Shown here: positions 54,715 through 63,905 of the stretch, in pieces
How positions within the stretch are numbered: position 1 is the stretch's first letter
Layout of the letters: each line of letters begins with the position of its first letter
From: Variovorax sp. YR216
GTDB taxonomy: Bacteria; Pseudomonadota; Gammaproteobacteria; Burkholderiales; Burkholderiaceae_C
Assembly: GCF_900107745.1 (NCBI RefSeq)
Contig: NZ_FNRO01000016.1
Coordinates: 99,328 to 163,327, forward strand
Length of the DNA: 64,000 nucleotides
Direction: 5' to 3'
Program-made: the position numbers and the translations under genes
The notes under the pieces: model-generated
Seen by the model: the letters and a program-made list of their open reading frames with translations, nothing else
Database searches by the model: none
Told to the model about the DNA's origin: nothing

Positions 54715-54945
54715 CTACGAGGCGAGTTCGTGGGAACACACCGGCGCGTCACGCCGGGCGATTTCTTCGCTCATCACAGCGCCGTGGGAGGAGGCAAGCC
54801 CTGCTCCTCGCGGGAGCGTTCCAGCGCCAGGCACGGCGTTCGGATGCGGCACGCCGTGCTTGAGCGCTTCGCCGATGGCCATCTGCAGGGCGGTGGCACC
54901 AGAGCGATCGAGCAGGTGCGTGCACCTGCACAGCTTCGATGACGG
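54715..54945 (-). pseudogene. C-terminal relic of an IS21-family IstA transposase
   Basis: In one frame ALQMAIGEALKHGVPHPNAV, and then in the next frame ALERSREEQGLPPPT, and back to SEEIARRDAPVCSHELAS. Together these follow the IstA C-terminus pattern of PHPNAVRLALERRRE then ARRDAPVRPHxLASYD. Two frameshifts and loss of the rest make it a relic. It separates the broken unknown gene from the toxin cluster. Confidence 0.6.
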
Positions 54946-54949
54946 ACCC

Positions 54950-56941
54950 TCATGGCGTAAGGAACAAACGCCACGTCGCGGGTATTTCGTAAGTGACATA
55001 GTGTGTCGTTGCTGGATAGCCTTTCACCAGGTGCGCGTCCAAGGCCGCGTTTGTCGTACTCTCGAAGAAGAGGCCCTGCCAGCCCGCAAGGCCGCGAAAA
55101 TCCGGGCTACTGACAAAGCGCCCGCGCGCATCACGGGACTGTCCTATTGAGGCTAGCAATTCGGTCCTCTCTCCTACTTCGCCTAGCGCCCTCTCGACTG
55201 CCTTGCCAAAAAACTTCCGTGAAAGGGAATCGAGATCCTGCCAATCGCCTACGGCCGCAGCGTTTTGGGCTTTGATCAGGGCGTCTTGCTCACGTGGCGA
55301 CAAGAAACGGCCGACCGACTGCGGGTTCTGTGCGAACTTGTCAACGATATTGGTCTGCGCGGCTTGAAACGCTTCTGGCGGCGAAAGAGTCGGCTCGAAG
55401 TCCGGGTTTATAATTGTGAGGCGATTACCGGGCCCGAGAACGCTCGATCTTCCTGCACCCAGCTCGGTGAACTCCGCACTCGATGCGCCACCGATAGACG
55501 CAATTCGTCCTGCGCCCAGCTCGTTGATCTCAAAACTCGATGCGCGACTGATAGACGTTATTTCTGAACTAGATCCTGCAATCGTCATTTCGTCTCGTAG
55601 AGCGGCGACCATCTGCTCCGCCCTGGTCCCTTGACTCCATTCGCTACTGATAAACGCGATTCGTGGGCGTATCTCCGAAGCCTGCGTTGCCATTTCCTCA
55701 GCTGGTGCAACGATTGATTGCACTTCGGCGAGCTGCGTTGCTACGGACAGCTCGGGTCGCGTGGCTGCGGCTTCCGCATTTAAGTTACGAACAGCGAGTC
55801 CACCCAATTCGCCAAACTCGGCTGTTGTGGCACTGAGCCCGAGGGAGAATCCCCCGTCAAAAAAGCCTGCGCCGAGGGGAGCCGCGGTGCCCAATGCTGG
55901 TCGTAAAGCGTCTGTGAAGATGTACTCCGCGAGGGATTGGGCGTCCTGTCCAAAGATGGTCCTGCCGCCGGCGATTAGTTGGTCCAGCCCGTGAGCTACC
56001 ATTGCAACGCCAAGCCCTGCGCCGAGTCCTTCGGTTCCGGCCGTGACCGTCACGCCCTCGACCATTTCAACTACTCCCCCGATTGCTCGCGCGGCGCCAA
56101 GGATCGGCCCTAATACCTGCCCTAATGCCTTCCCTGTCGCTTCTAGGCCTGCTGCATCAGCGTAGCTGAGCAGGTCGATTGCGGTGGATGTTGTCCCCAC
56201 CACGGAGCGGAAGCCGCTGCTTACATCCTCTAGGATGGAGGAAAACGTATCGTTAAGGAACTCATCAAGGCCTCGTCCTGGTAAAGGAGTCTCCGGAACC
56301 TGATTGAAAATGTCGAGGACCAGGTTCTGAACGGATTGAGGCACGCCGGTGAGATCGATCGCGGGTTGGTTATAGAAATCCAGGAACGCGTGGCGCGTGG
56401 ACTCCGTCACAGCGTCGGGCTGTGAATAGACAGCCTTGATGCGATCGTAGATCGAAGCATCACGCTCTGACAGGGGTTCTCCAGTATATGGGTCGGTGGC
56501 TGGTGCGCCCGTGAACGGATTGATGTTTGATGCACCATTGAAGGCGTTTGAACCGCACTGAATGGGGGCGCCTGCGTCTTCAGGACGGGGCCCCTGAACG
56601 CCTGCTTGTTCCGACGCCGCTCCTTCCGTGGGCTGCGGCACAGGACCGGCAGCGGGCGCATCTAGAACGTCGAGATAGGTGGGATCAGAGTTCACGGGCT
56701 CGCCGGAATCAAGCAAGGTTGCGTCTGCGCGCACTACATGCTGACCGGAACTCGACGCCGTCCAATAGGTCAATGCGTGGCCATCGCTGTCAGCCTCCAA
56801 TGGACCCAGCTTGACGTTATCGACGTGAATCCAGACATGCGCCCCTGCGGGCGGTGCAGGTGTCAAAGTCGCCCAGATCGTAACCACGCCACCGACATAG
56901 GGGGTTTCCGGCCACCACGTAACTTCGACGTCTGTTGCCAT
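54950..56941 (-). CDS. Polymorphic-toxin-like protein
   Basis: The product is 663 aa from MATDVEVTWWPETPYVGGVV. Residues 1-100 form an Ig-like beta domain. Residues 140-420 are a helical and hydrophobic middle with Gly/Ala-rich stretches (GTEGLGAGLGVAMVAHGLDQ) that may insert in membranes. Near 480-530 a short repeat SSxExxELGAGR occurs twice. The last 60 residues (SPDFRGLAGWQGLFFESTTN, then AHLVKGYPATTHYVTYEIP) resemble C-terminal toxin domains of Rhs-type polymorphic toxins. No RHS repeats are present. It is the last gene of a three-gene cluster with an HlyD-like protein. No clear immunity gene follows. Confidence 0.65.
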   Translation of the reverse strand: MATDVEVTWWPETPYVGGVVTIWATLTPAPPAGAHVWIHVDNVKLGPLEADSDGHALTYWTASSSGQHVVRADATLLDSGEPVNSDPTYLDVLDAPAAGPVPQPTEGAASEQAGVQGPRPEDAGAPIQCGSNAFNGASNINPFTGAPATDPYTGEPLSERDASIYDRIKAVYSQPDAVTESTRHAFLDFYNQPAIDLTGVPQSVQNLVLDIFNQVPETPLPGRGLDEFLNDTFSSILEDVSSGFRSVVGTTSTAIDLLSYADAAGLEATGKALGQVLGPILGAARAIGGVVEMVEGVTVTAGTEGLGAGLGVAMVAHGLDQLIAGGRTIFGQDAQSLAEYIFTDALRPALGTAAPLGAGFFDGGFSLGLSATTAEFGELGGLAVRNLNAEAAATRPELSVATQLAEVQSIVAPAEEMATQASEIRPRIAFISSEWSQGTRAEQMVAALRDEMTIAGSSSEITSISRASSFEINELGAGRIASIGGASSAEFTELGAGRSSVLGPGNRLTIINPDFEPTLSPPEAFQAAQTNIVDKFAQNPQSVGRFLSPREQDALIKAQNAAAVGDWQDLDSLSRKFFGKAVERALGEVGERTELLASIGQSRDARGRFVSSPDFRGLAGWQGLFFESTTNAALDAHLVKGYPATTHYVTYEIPATWRLFLTP

Positions 56942-56961
56942 GACTCTGCTCTCGGGTCATG

Positions 56962-58284
56962 TCACGTGGTTACGTTGACTCTCGTGTTGTCGAAGTCAAA
57001 ATTGTAGTTAATTGGGAACAGAGGCTGATCCCCGTTTCGATTGCTGCAGAGGATCAGTAGGTCCCAAAGCTCATTTTCAGAATCATGGCCGCGCACCGCT
57101 GCAACCTTGCCGGAGACAGTCCTTGTCTCCGTTGTGTCGAACAGGTTGGTGGAGACAGAGATGCTTTGCCCGATCTGAAGGAGACCCCGACATTTCAATG
57201 TTCCAACCAGGTATATCTCAGCATCGTTCTCGATACGAACCACGGGCTGCGCCGCGCGCACAGAATCGCCAATGTTTCGGAAAACGCCCGTCACGACCCC
57301 ATCGATCGGTGACACTAACAATGTGTCGATATACGCGACCTGAAGTCTCTTTATGTCAAGGTCGATCGCCGCGAGATCGTTTGCAAGATAACGAGGGGTC
57401 AAGCCAACTGGGTGGAGCTCCTCCGCACCACGTTCCAACTGACTACCGCATGCGTAGTTCGTAGTCGACACGGCAGATAGTTGCTCATCGAGAAGGCTGA
57501 TCTGTGCGCGCTCTAGTTGCGCATCATTCTCTAGCCTGGGGACCCTATAGTCATAACCTCTAGTGGATGAGCTATTGGTACCGGTCGTGACCAATTGATC
57601 GGTGAGCCAGCTTTGAACCGTGGTCTTTGGATCTTGAAACTCTGTTTTCACCTTATAAGAGCTTGTTGAACCGCCCGTGACGCTTTGCTTTACGACGCCA
57701 GGTTCTTTGAAGTCGGCGGCGTACTCCAAGTCCAATCGATCGTGTTGGACTTGCGAAGTGTTTGCAAGTTTTTTCAGGCGGTTGATCTTTGAGTTCGGAT
57801 CAGTTCGATCATAAGCCAGCTTGGTTGCCTCATAAACGGAATTCTCATATTTCTGAACCCAGATGTTCTCTCGCTGTCCCACCGCTTTATCAAGTGCTGC
57901 CTTGATGTGCTCGGCGCGTAATTCAAATAATATGCTCTCGCTCATTTCCTCCCGTATTGACTTGGAGTCGTACCTCAATCGACCCCAACCTAACGGCTGA
58001 AGCTTGGCGGAGAGAGGTACTTCTCTTAATGGCTTGCCAGGTCCCTGACTCTCGAATCTAGTCGGCGACTGCACCGTGCCGAGCAATGCATAAAATTTGG
58101 CCAGATCGAAGGCCTTGACTGATTTCCCGAGTAGATGGATGTCGTTCTGGGTCGCTCCGGTCGCTTCGCGCTGCCCCTGATCGGCCTGTCGCCAAACGCC
58201 GGCAAGAATACCGTCGACCGGAAAGCACAGGTCCACAGACCGAACCGGGCGGACTCGTAGATTGATGGCTTTTGCAGGAATCAT
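56962..58284 (-). CDS. HlyD-like adaptor without a visible membrane anchor
   Basis: The 440-aa product starts MIPAKAINLRVRPVRSVDLC after GGGAGACACGAA. It has a split lipoyl-like domain: first half LCFPVDGILAGVWR (residues 19-32) and second half TLLVSPIDGVVTGVFRNIGD, then VRAAQPVVRIENDAEIYLVG near 325-365, with a 250-residue helical hairpin between. That is the layout of HlyD/MFP adaptors of type I secretion. The usual N-terminal membrane helix is absent. It lies 20 nt upstream of the toxin-like gene, so it may help load or deliver it. Confidence 0.7.
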   Translation of the reverse strand: MIPAKAINLRVRPVRSVDLCFPVDGILAGVWRQADQGQREATGATQNDIHLLGKSVKAFDLAKFYALLGTVQSPTRFESQGPGKPLREVPLSAKLQPLGWGRLRYDSKSIREEMSESILFELRAEHIKAALDKAVGQRENIWVQKYENSVYEATKLAYDRTDPNSKINRLKKLANTSQVQHDRLDLEYAADFKEPGVVKQSVTGGSTSSYKVKTEFQDPKTTVQSWLTDQLVTTGTNSSSTRGYDYRVPRLENDAQLERAQISLLDEQLSAVSTTNYACGSQLERGAEELHPVGLTPRYLANDLAAIDLDIKRLQVAYIDTLLVSPIDGVVTGVFRNIGDSVRAAQPVVRIENDAEIYLVGTLKCRGLLQIGQSISVSTNLFDTTETRTVSGKVAAVRGHDSENELWDLLILCSNRNGDQPLFPINYNFDFDNTRVNVTT

Positions 58285-58346
58285 TTCGTGTCTCCCGCCG
58301 GTTGTCGGCGTTTAAGAGGAACGGAAATAGCAAGCCGCGCGAAACG

Positions 58347-59010
58347 TTATGTCGATGGACCGATTTGCGGGACCAATATCGCACACGAAACATTTGAATC
58401 CGTGTCGCAGGTTGCAAAAACGCCCCGCAGTCCGAGCAGCGGAATCGCATAGCACTCGCCCGCTTGTAGTGTACCGACTAGCTTCTTTTCGCCATCGGTC
58501 GTTTCGCTGTGTATTTCGATAGGATCACCAGCAGCATCATTGCGCAGCGAGAGTATCAACGGCCAGTTGAGATTCAGCGCAATTCCACTCGATCCCCAAA
58601 GATATAGTGGCGGAGCTGTACCGCGCACTTTAACGTCATAGCCGTACATAGATTTCTCCGAGATCGGCAAATGAATCTGCCCAGGCCGGTCCAGACTAAC
58701 CGGCAAATCTGGCTTATAGGCGATCCGCATGTGTCGAGCGACGGCGGTCGCCAAGGTGGCTGGTTCGTATTCACCAAGGGCAATGTGCGCTGTGTTGCGG
58801 ACTATGTCGTCATCAGTTTGGAGTACGAGTACTCCTGTGGCACCCTGGGCAATGTGCAGATCGCGCACGCTCTCTGGGAACGCCTGCAGGGCAAGCTCGT
58901 ATGCTTGCCACGAGTTCGGGTTCCGCGGGCACTTTGCGCGCGTCCAGCAGCCAACCGACTCGCGGTCGGCGCGCCTCGTCTCGGTACTCGATCGGGTACG
59001 TGTCGCTCAT
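58347..59010 (-). pseudogene. Uncharacterised first gene of the toxin cluster, apparent frameshift
   Basis: The ATG at 59010 gives MSDTYPIEYRDEARRPRVGW then LLDARKVP; the likely continuation NSWQAYELALQAFPESVRDL is in another frame, with the shift near 58920. From there the frame is open to 58347 (ALGEYEPATLATAVARHMRI; LWGSSGIALNLNWPLILSLR). Using the GTG at 58868 would give an intact 173-aa protein. The C-terminal half is beta-rich. No family was recognised. It lies 62 nt before the HlyD-like gene. Confidence 0.5.
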
Positions 59011-59182
59011 TGGCCACCTCTAGACCCGCCATTTCCTGAGGCGTGACCAATGACCAGGCGCCGCGCCTCCAGGATCTGGCGAACGTTCGCGATACGTCGT
59101 CGCGTCGCGTGTAGAAACCTGGGTCGGATCCCAGCGCCACGATGCGAGAGAGCAGCGGATCAGGACTGGGGCGCCTGCAACT

Positions 59183-60657
59183 CCTCGCGTCGTTCCAGCG
59201 AGAAGCTCGAGCATGCACAACTCGAGCTCGTGGGCGGCCAGGGCTAGGCCACACCGCCGGTCGTTGAGCCGCCCGCTGCTGCCGATTCGGGTGACGGATT
59301 GAAGTCCAACGTGACATCGCTCGCGAACGAGCGAAAGAAGCGTGAGCCCATGACAAGACCGGGGCTGCGCGAGTTGTCTGCGCACCTGCCGCGACGCACC
59401 ATCGTTCACACACCGCACGGCGGATGCGGCTGTACGGCCTGTGGCGCGGGCCTTCGGGAGATTGGTCAAGACGTCTCGGAGGTTCTGGACTACGAGCCGG
59501 GCACCTGCCATGTGGTGCGCCACGTGCGCCCGAAGCTGGCCTGCGCAGGGTGCAAGACGATCACGCAGGCGCTGGCACCGTCGCGGCCAGTAGATCGGTG
59601 CATGGCCGGCGGGGGTCTGCTCACGCACATCGCGGTGAGCAAGTTCGCCGATCATGTTCCGCTGTACCGGCTGTGCCAGATCTACGGCCGTGACGGTGTC
59701 GAGATGAGCCGCTCGACCATCACCGACATGATCGGCAATTGCGCCCTGTTGTTGACGCCGCTGGCCGAAGCCATCGGGCGTCATGTGCTGAAGGCCGACA
59801 AGGTCCACGGCGACGACACACCGATCCGTGCGTTGGGTGGCAAGGGCGAGAAGGCGCACACGGGTCGGCTGTGGGTCTACGTTCGCGATGACCGCCCCAG
59901 CGGCGACAAGGCGCCGCCGGCGGTGTGGTTCCAGTACTCGGCCGATCGCAAGGGCGAGCACCCGGCGCGGCACCTGAAGAACTTCAGCGGCATCCTGCAA
60001 GCCGATGCGTACTCCGGGTACAACGCGATCTACAAAGATGGTCGGATCCTAGAGGCTGGGTGTTGGAGCCACGCGCGTCGAAAGCTGTGGGACATCCACG
60101 TCAAACAGAAGCGCCTGCCCGGGACGCTGGCGCACGAGGGCTTGGTGCGGATCGGCGAGGTGTTCAAGGTCGAGGCAGAAGTGAACGGCCGATCGGCGCT
60201 ACGGCGAAGGCGAATGCGCCAGGCCCGCACGGCGCCGGTGTTGAAGGAATTGAAGTCCTGGATGAACGAGACCTTGGCACAGGTGTCGGCGAAGTCGCCG
60301 ATGGCCTTGGCGATCGGCTATTCCTTGAGCAACTGGACAGCGCTGACGAACTTCGTCAATGACGGACGCATCGACGCGCACAACAATACGGCCGAGCGCG
60401 CCCTGCGCGGCGTTGCGATCGGAAGAAAAAACTACTTGCACGTCGGATCGGACGCAGGCGGTCACACGGCAGCGGTGATGTACACGCTTCTGGGCACGTG
60501 CAGGCTGAACCAGATCAACCCGCAGCGCTACCTGCGCCATGTCCTGGAGCGCATCGCGGACCACCCAATCAACCGCATCGACGAGTTGCTGCCGTGGGCG
60601 GTCGCCGCGAAGTGGGAGGATGACGCCGACGAAAAGGACACACTGCTGGCCGCCTGA
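59183..60657 (+). pseudogene. IS66-family transposase (TnpC) with an amber codon
   Basis: Near 59187 the frame reads SSRRSSEKLEHAQLELVGGQ, the TnpC N-terminal coiled-coil signature, then meets TAG at 59245-59247. Beyond it the frame is open to 60657: HTPHGGCGCTACGAGLREIG, PKLACAGCKTITQALAP, KVHGDDTPIRAL with a catalytic Asp, LQADAYSGYNAIYKDG and DAHNNTAERALRGVAIGRKN with the catalytic Glu. The whole DDE core is intact. Without suppression or an internal start (TTG 59299) it is dead. TnpA and TnpB genes are not present. Confidence 0.85.
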
Positions 60658-60691
60658 GCACAAGCCCGGCGGGCATCGGCAGAATGTTCTG

Positions 60692-61213
60692 ATGCGCATC
60701 AAACTGATCGAAGATCTTCCAATGGCGACCAGCGCCGAGCTGTACCAGCTCAGTTGGGTCATCGAGCAACTGTTGGCGGACCCTCGGCGCATCGTCCAGG
60801 TGCGGGCGCAGTTGCATACCGGCCAACAGGTCCAGTACCTCAGTTGGGGGGACGGGAAGTTGCGCTCGGCACGAGTCGTCGGAATGCACGGCGACCACGT
60901 GGCCATACAGGATGCGGCCAACAGCAAGGCCTTCAAAGTGCACTACGCGGCGATCCTCACCGAGCCGGCCGCGGCGTCGACCGAAAGTGGGCCGACACCC
61001 GCTGATGTCGAGCTCACCAAGCCGGCTCCGCCGCCGGAGGTCGCCGGTCGCGCCGACTTCCGCGTGGGCAACCGGGTGACCTTCATCGACAAGAATTTGC
61101 AGCACCGCGTCGGCCTGATCGTGCGCATCAACCAACACACCGCCACGCTCGACTGCGAAGGTCAGAAGTGGCGCGTCGCCTTCGAACTGCTCCGACATCT
61201 CCTTGACGTCTGA
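60692..61213 (+). CDS. IS66-associated passenger protein
   Basis: The 173-aa product starts MRIKLIEDLPMATSAELYQL at 60692, 35 nt after tnpC. It has an N-terminal helical part (LYQLSWVIEQLLADPRRIVQ) and two small SH3- or KOW-like beta parts (QVQYLSWGDGKLRSARVVGM; DFRVGNRVTFIDKNLQHRVG). Genes of this kind follow tnpC in some IS66 elements, and the role is unknown. The ATG follows GAATGTTCTG, a poor ribosome site. The frame is intact. Confidence 0.65.
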   Translation: MRIKLIEDLPMATSAELYQLSWVIEQLLADPRRIVQVRAQLHTGQQVQYLSWGDGKLRSARVVGMHGDHVAIQDAANSKAFKVHYAAILTEPAAASTESGPTPADVELTKPAPPPEVAGRADFRVGNRVTFIDKNLQHRVGLIVRINQHTATLDCEGQKWRVAFELLRHLLDV

Positions 61214-61244
61214 TCCACGAGGTCGCGAGCAACGGTGCTCGTCG

Positions 61245-61506
61245 GACTATTACGTTGTACCAGCCCTCGATGTAGGTGAACAGCGCCTGCCGGGCCTCGG
61301 CCTTGGTCTGCCAACTGCGCCGGTCGATCAGTTCGCATTCCAGCGTGGCGAAAAAGCTTTCGGCCATCGCGTTGTCGTAGGCATCGCCGACGGTGCCCAT
61401 CGACGGGCGCACCCCCATCTTCCGGCACCGTTCGCCGAAGGCGATGCTGGTGTATTGGCCGCCTTGGTCGCTGTGGTGGATCACGCCGCCCGGCTTGCGC
61501 TGTTGG
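61245..61506 (-). pseudogene. IS3-family transposase (OrfB) internal fragment
   Basis: The frame QQRKPGGVIHHSDQGGQYTS, then RKMGVRPSMGTVGDAYDNAM and AESFFATLECELIDR contains the second Asp and the Glu of the rve core. It is cut on the right by the NDT-like gene's stop region and on the left after YIEGWYN. Only about 85 codons remain. Confidence 0.82.
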
Positions 61507-61511
61507 CTAGG

Positions 61512-62642
61512 TCAGCTCTTCCTAGCGTTACTCAGACGCGAAAAATAGTCTTCAATGCTCTGGCGCCACCTAGGGAAAAGGGCGCCCGTGGGTTGTCCTG
61601 TATCTTTAAATAAAACAGCAAAATTGTGCTTGCCGCCTGGGTTATCAAACCGGAGGTAAGGTAAGTAAGATGTCGCGACACCCCACCCAAGTCGATTCGA
61701 ACGAGCATGAGGTACAACTAGCATGGCAAGGAAGGTGTGCGGAAAGCGCGAGGGATAGATTGTCAAGAGCGACTCTGCCCCTAGCCTCCTTTTCCCTGCC
61801 TTAGCGCCCAACGTTTTAAGTGCCTCAAGGCTGGAATCAATGTTCCTCATGATGTCATTGATTTCAAAACCAACTAGAGCCTTCGAGTATGCAGCCCCTG
61901 TAGGGCCAGATTGAGCAATTTTGTCTAGCTCGAGATATGCGATCGAAACTCGTGCACCCGCTACGAGGACATTTTCGATATCCGAGCGCCATCTCTCAGT
62001 ACCTTGCGGATTGATGCAGACGATATAAACACAATCTGCGACCCCTAGCTTGCCAAGCTCATTCGTAACGAAAGGCGATCTCGAAATTGCATTCCAATCA
62101 CCGATGTCTCGGATGCCCAACGACTCTGCATGTTCAAATAGCTCAAAGCGCGCAGGATCCGCTTGCGCAACTGAACTATCAACAATCCTATCTACCAGCG
62201 TTTCTGCAATACTGTGGGATAACTGATCAACAAATCGGTGGTCGCCATCCAAGGCGGGGTGAAAATGGTGAATTTTGGTATGGAGCAAATAAAAGGGAGG
62301 CTTCGTTCCAGCGATTGCTATGGGAAGCGTCCCGCGCGCACGAGTCGCATGGCGAATACCGAGCTCCCAGATGACGTCGCTTCGTAGATCGGTTATGTCG
62401 GCTATTAGAATGTCGGCATCCAGAATCTTCGGAATAATTTTTGTCGGAATGTTTCCGGAAACCATTAAATTCACCCAGTGGGTTGCCGTTATGTTCATTC
62501 CGGAAATTTCGCAGGCCTTTGTGCATGCAGGAATGACGAGCTTAGCGAACACCTGCTCCGGAGTGGTAAGATTTGGATGTCTAGGCCTGGCCCTATATTT
62601 AAAAGGCGAAATCACAAAACATGTTTTTGAAACCGCGGTCAT
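61512..62642 (-). CDS. Nucleoside-deoxyribosyltransferase-like (TIR-related) conflict protein
   Basis: The product is 376 aa from MTAVSKTCFVISPFKYRARP. Residues 5-150 match NDT/TIR-like domains of the CFVISPF ... DADILIADITDLRSDVIWEL kind, with Glu93 in the WELGIRHA motif, where related enzymes cleave N-glycosidic bonds. Residues 160-370 form a second alpha/beta domain (NELGKLGVADCVYIVCINPQ, VLVAGARVSIAYLEL) of unknown type. Codon use is markedly AT-richer than the island. IS3 fragments from two different elements flank it. A defence role by attack on NAD or nucleotides is inferred. Confidence 0.72.
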   Translation of the reverse strand: MTAVSKTCFVISPFKYRARPRHPNLTTPEQVFAKLVIPACTKACEISGMNITATHWVNLMVSGNIPTKIIPKILDADILIADITDLRSDVIWELGIRHATRARGTLPIAIAGTKPPFYLLHTKIHHFHPALDGDHRFVDQLSHSIAETLVDRIVDSSVAQADPARFELFEHAESLGIRDIGDWNAISRSPFVTNELGKLGVADCVYIVCINPQGTERWRSDIENVLVAGARVSIAYLELDKIAQSGPTGAAYSKALVGFEINDIMRNIDSSLEALKTLGAKAGKRRLGAESLLTIYPSRFPHTFLAMLVVPHARSNRLGWGVATSYLPYLRFDNPGGKHNFAVLFKDTGQPTGALFPRWRQSIEDYFSRLSNARKS

Positions 62643-62715
62643 AGTCTTTTACGGCTCCGTATTTGGCTGATCAGCCCATTTGTGAAGGCCACCTGCAGGA
62701 TGGCGGAGGACTTGT

Positions 62716-62895
62716 TCAGCATTGCCCTAGATCCTCAATGCGGACTCTGCCAGCGCAGTCGATCACCTCAATTTCACTATCAGCCAAATACTGGCTTAAC
62801 CGCTGCTCTGCAAATGCAAGTGGGTTTTCATCTCCGAAGAGGCTCTTCAGCGCCGAGTCCCGACTCGCAGAGGCGACCTGGCAAATCAGTCCCAT
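62716..62895 (-). CDS. Possible small gene upstream of the NDT-like gene
   Basis: A 59-codon frame from the ATG at 62895 reads MGLICQVASASRDSALKSLF, then LAFAEQRLSQYLADSEIEVI and CAGRVRIEDLGQC. It has the same AT-richer composition and direction as the NDT-like gene 73 bp downstream. The frame is open further upstream (KKLRADLRG), so it may be the tail of a lost gene. No family recognised. Confidence 0.4.
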   Translation of the reverse strand: MGLICQVASASRDSALKSLFGDENPLAFAEQRLSQYLADSEIEVIDCAGRVRIEDLGQC

Positions 62896-63059
62896 ACCGC
62901 GCAGGTCTGCCCGTAGTTTTCTTGATCTCCTGCTCTCCTGCCGCTTCCCTCGCTGCGTGTTGTTTACACTTCACGTGTGACCACATCTGTCAGCACCATC
63001 CTGACATCGGTGCCCTTGAACTGACGTAGCCGCACTGCGCTGCCCCCGGGTTTCGTAGC

Positions 63060-63546
63060 ATTCCAATCTAGAGCCCAGGGGGGTGCATCGTAGTGGATGC
63101 GGCTGTTTGCGCGTTGCTGCCAGCTCGCTCGCAGCAACGCGCGGCGAACACGGCCGGCGGCACGTACCCGAGGGTGCTGTGCGGCCGGTGATGGTTTTGT
63201 AGTCCTGACGCCTGCTATCGATGACGCTGCGCACGTGCCTCAGTCTGGCGAACCAGTGCTGCGACAGGCACTCATCGCGGAATCGGCTGTTGAAGCTCTC
63301 GATGTAGGCGTTCTGCACGGGTTTGCCTGGCTGGATGAATCGAAGCTCCACGCCATTCTTTGCCGCCCAGGCCTGCATCGTGCGCCCGGCAAACTCCGGG
63401 CCGTTGTCGGTGCGAATCACCTTGGGCAGCCCACGCTCGGCCTTGACCTGGTCGAGCACGCACGTGACGTACAGCGCCGGGATCGAGGCTCGACGTACCA
63501 CTCGATGAAAGCGATCGAGAGGTTCTCAAGGGACGCCTCGAAGTAG
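63060..63546 (-). pseudogene. IS3-family transposase (OrfB) C-terminal part, frameshifted
   Basis: The piece IRTDNGPEFAGRTMQAWAAK, then ELRFIQPGKPVQNAYIESFN, SRFRDECLSQHWF has the second Asp and the Glu of the catalytic triad. Two frameshifts are needed: before it, ENLSIAFIEWY lies in another frame, and after VIDSRRQDYK the family end (HRPHSALGYVPPAVF type) is out of frame. It belongs to a different IS3 subgroup from the fragment at 61.2-61.5 kb. Confidence 0.8.
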
Positions 63547-63905
63547 CCGCTCAGCGACCAGAGGCGCCACGGGGGGCAGAGACCGAAAGGAAGCTCGCGA
63601 ATAGCCAGCTGCGCGCTGTCGTGCATCAATCCATTGACGAGCAGACCCGAAATGATCTGCTTGCCTAAGCCACGGCCGCGGCGCGCTCGGATTTGACACC
63701 GCTACGCGTGATTGGGTTGCTCGTGGCGACTGGGCATGCAGCAGACGTCGAGCGCCTCATACCGCCTAGGGAGATGCTGATCAATGAACGACGTCGTCGG
63801 ATCTGAGGACATCACGACGCGATGTGGTCGCGATTCCGGTCGACGTCGCGCCGTGAGGTCTGCCCGCCGGGCGCTTTGCGCCTCTTTCGAGGCCACTTTC
63901 GGTGC
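63547..63905. other. Decayed IS-flanking sequence
   Basis: About 360 bp without a recognisable gene, between the IS3 pseudogene and the IS5 end. Open frames here lack signatures. Confidence 0.3.

Noticed and set aside
61245..63546. The two IS3 pieces as ends of one composite transposon carrying the NDT-like gene
   Set aside because: They belong to different IS3 subgroups by their catalytic-core sequences and both are truncated.
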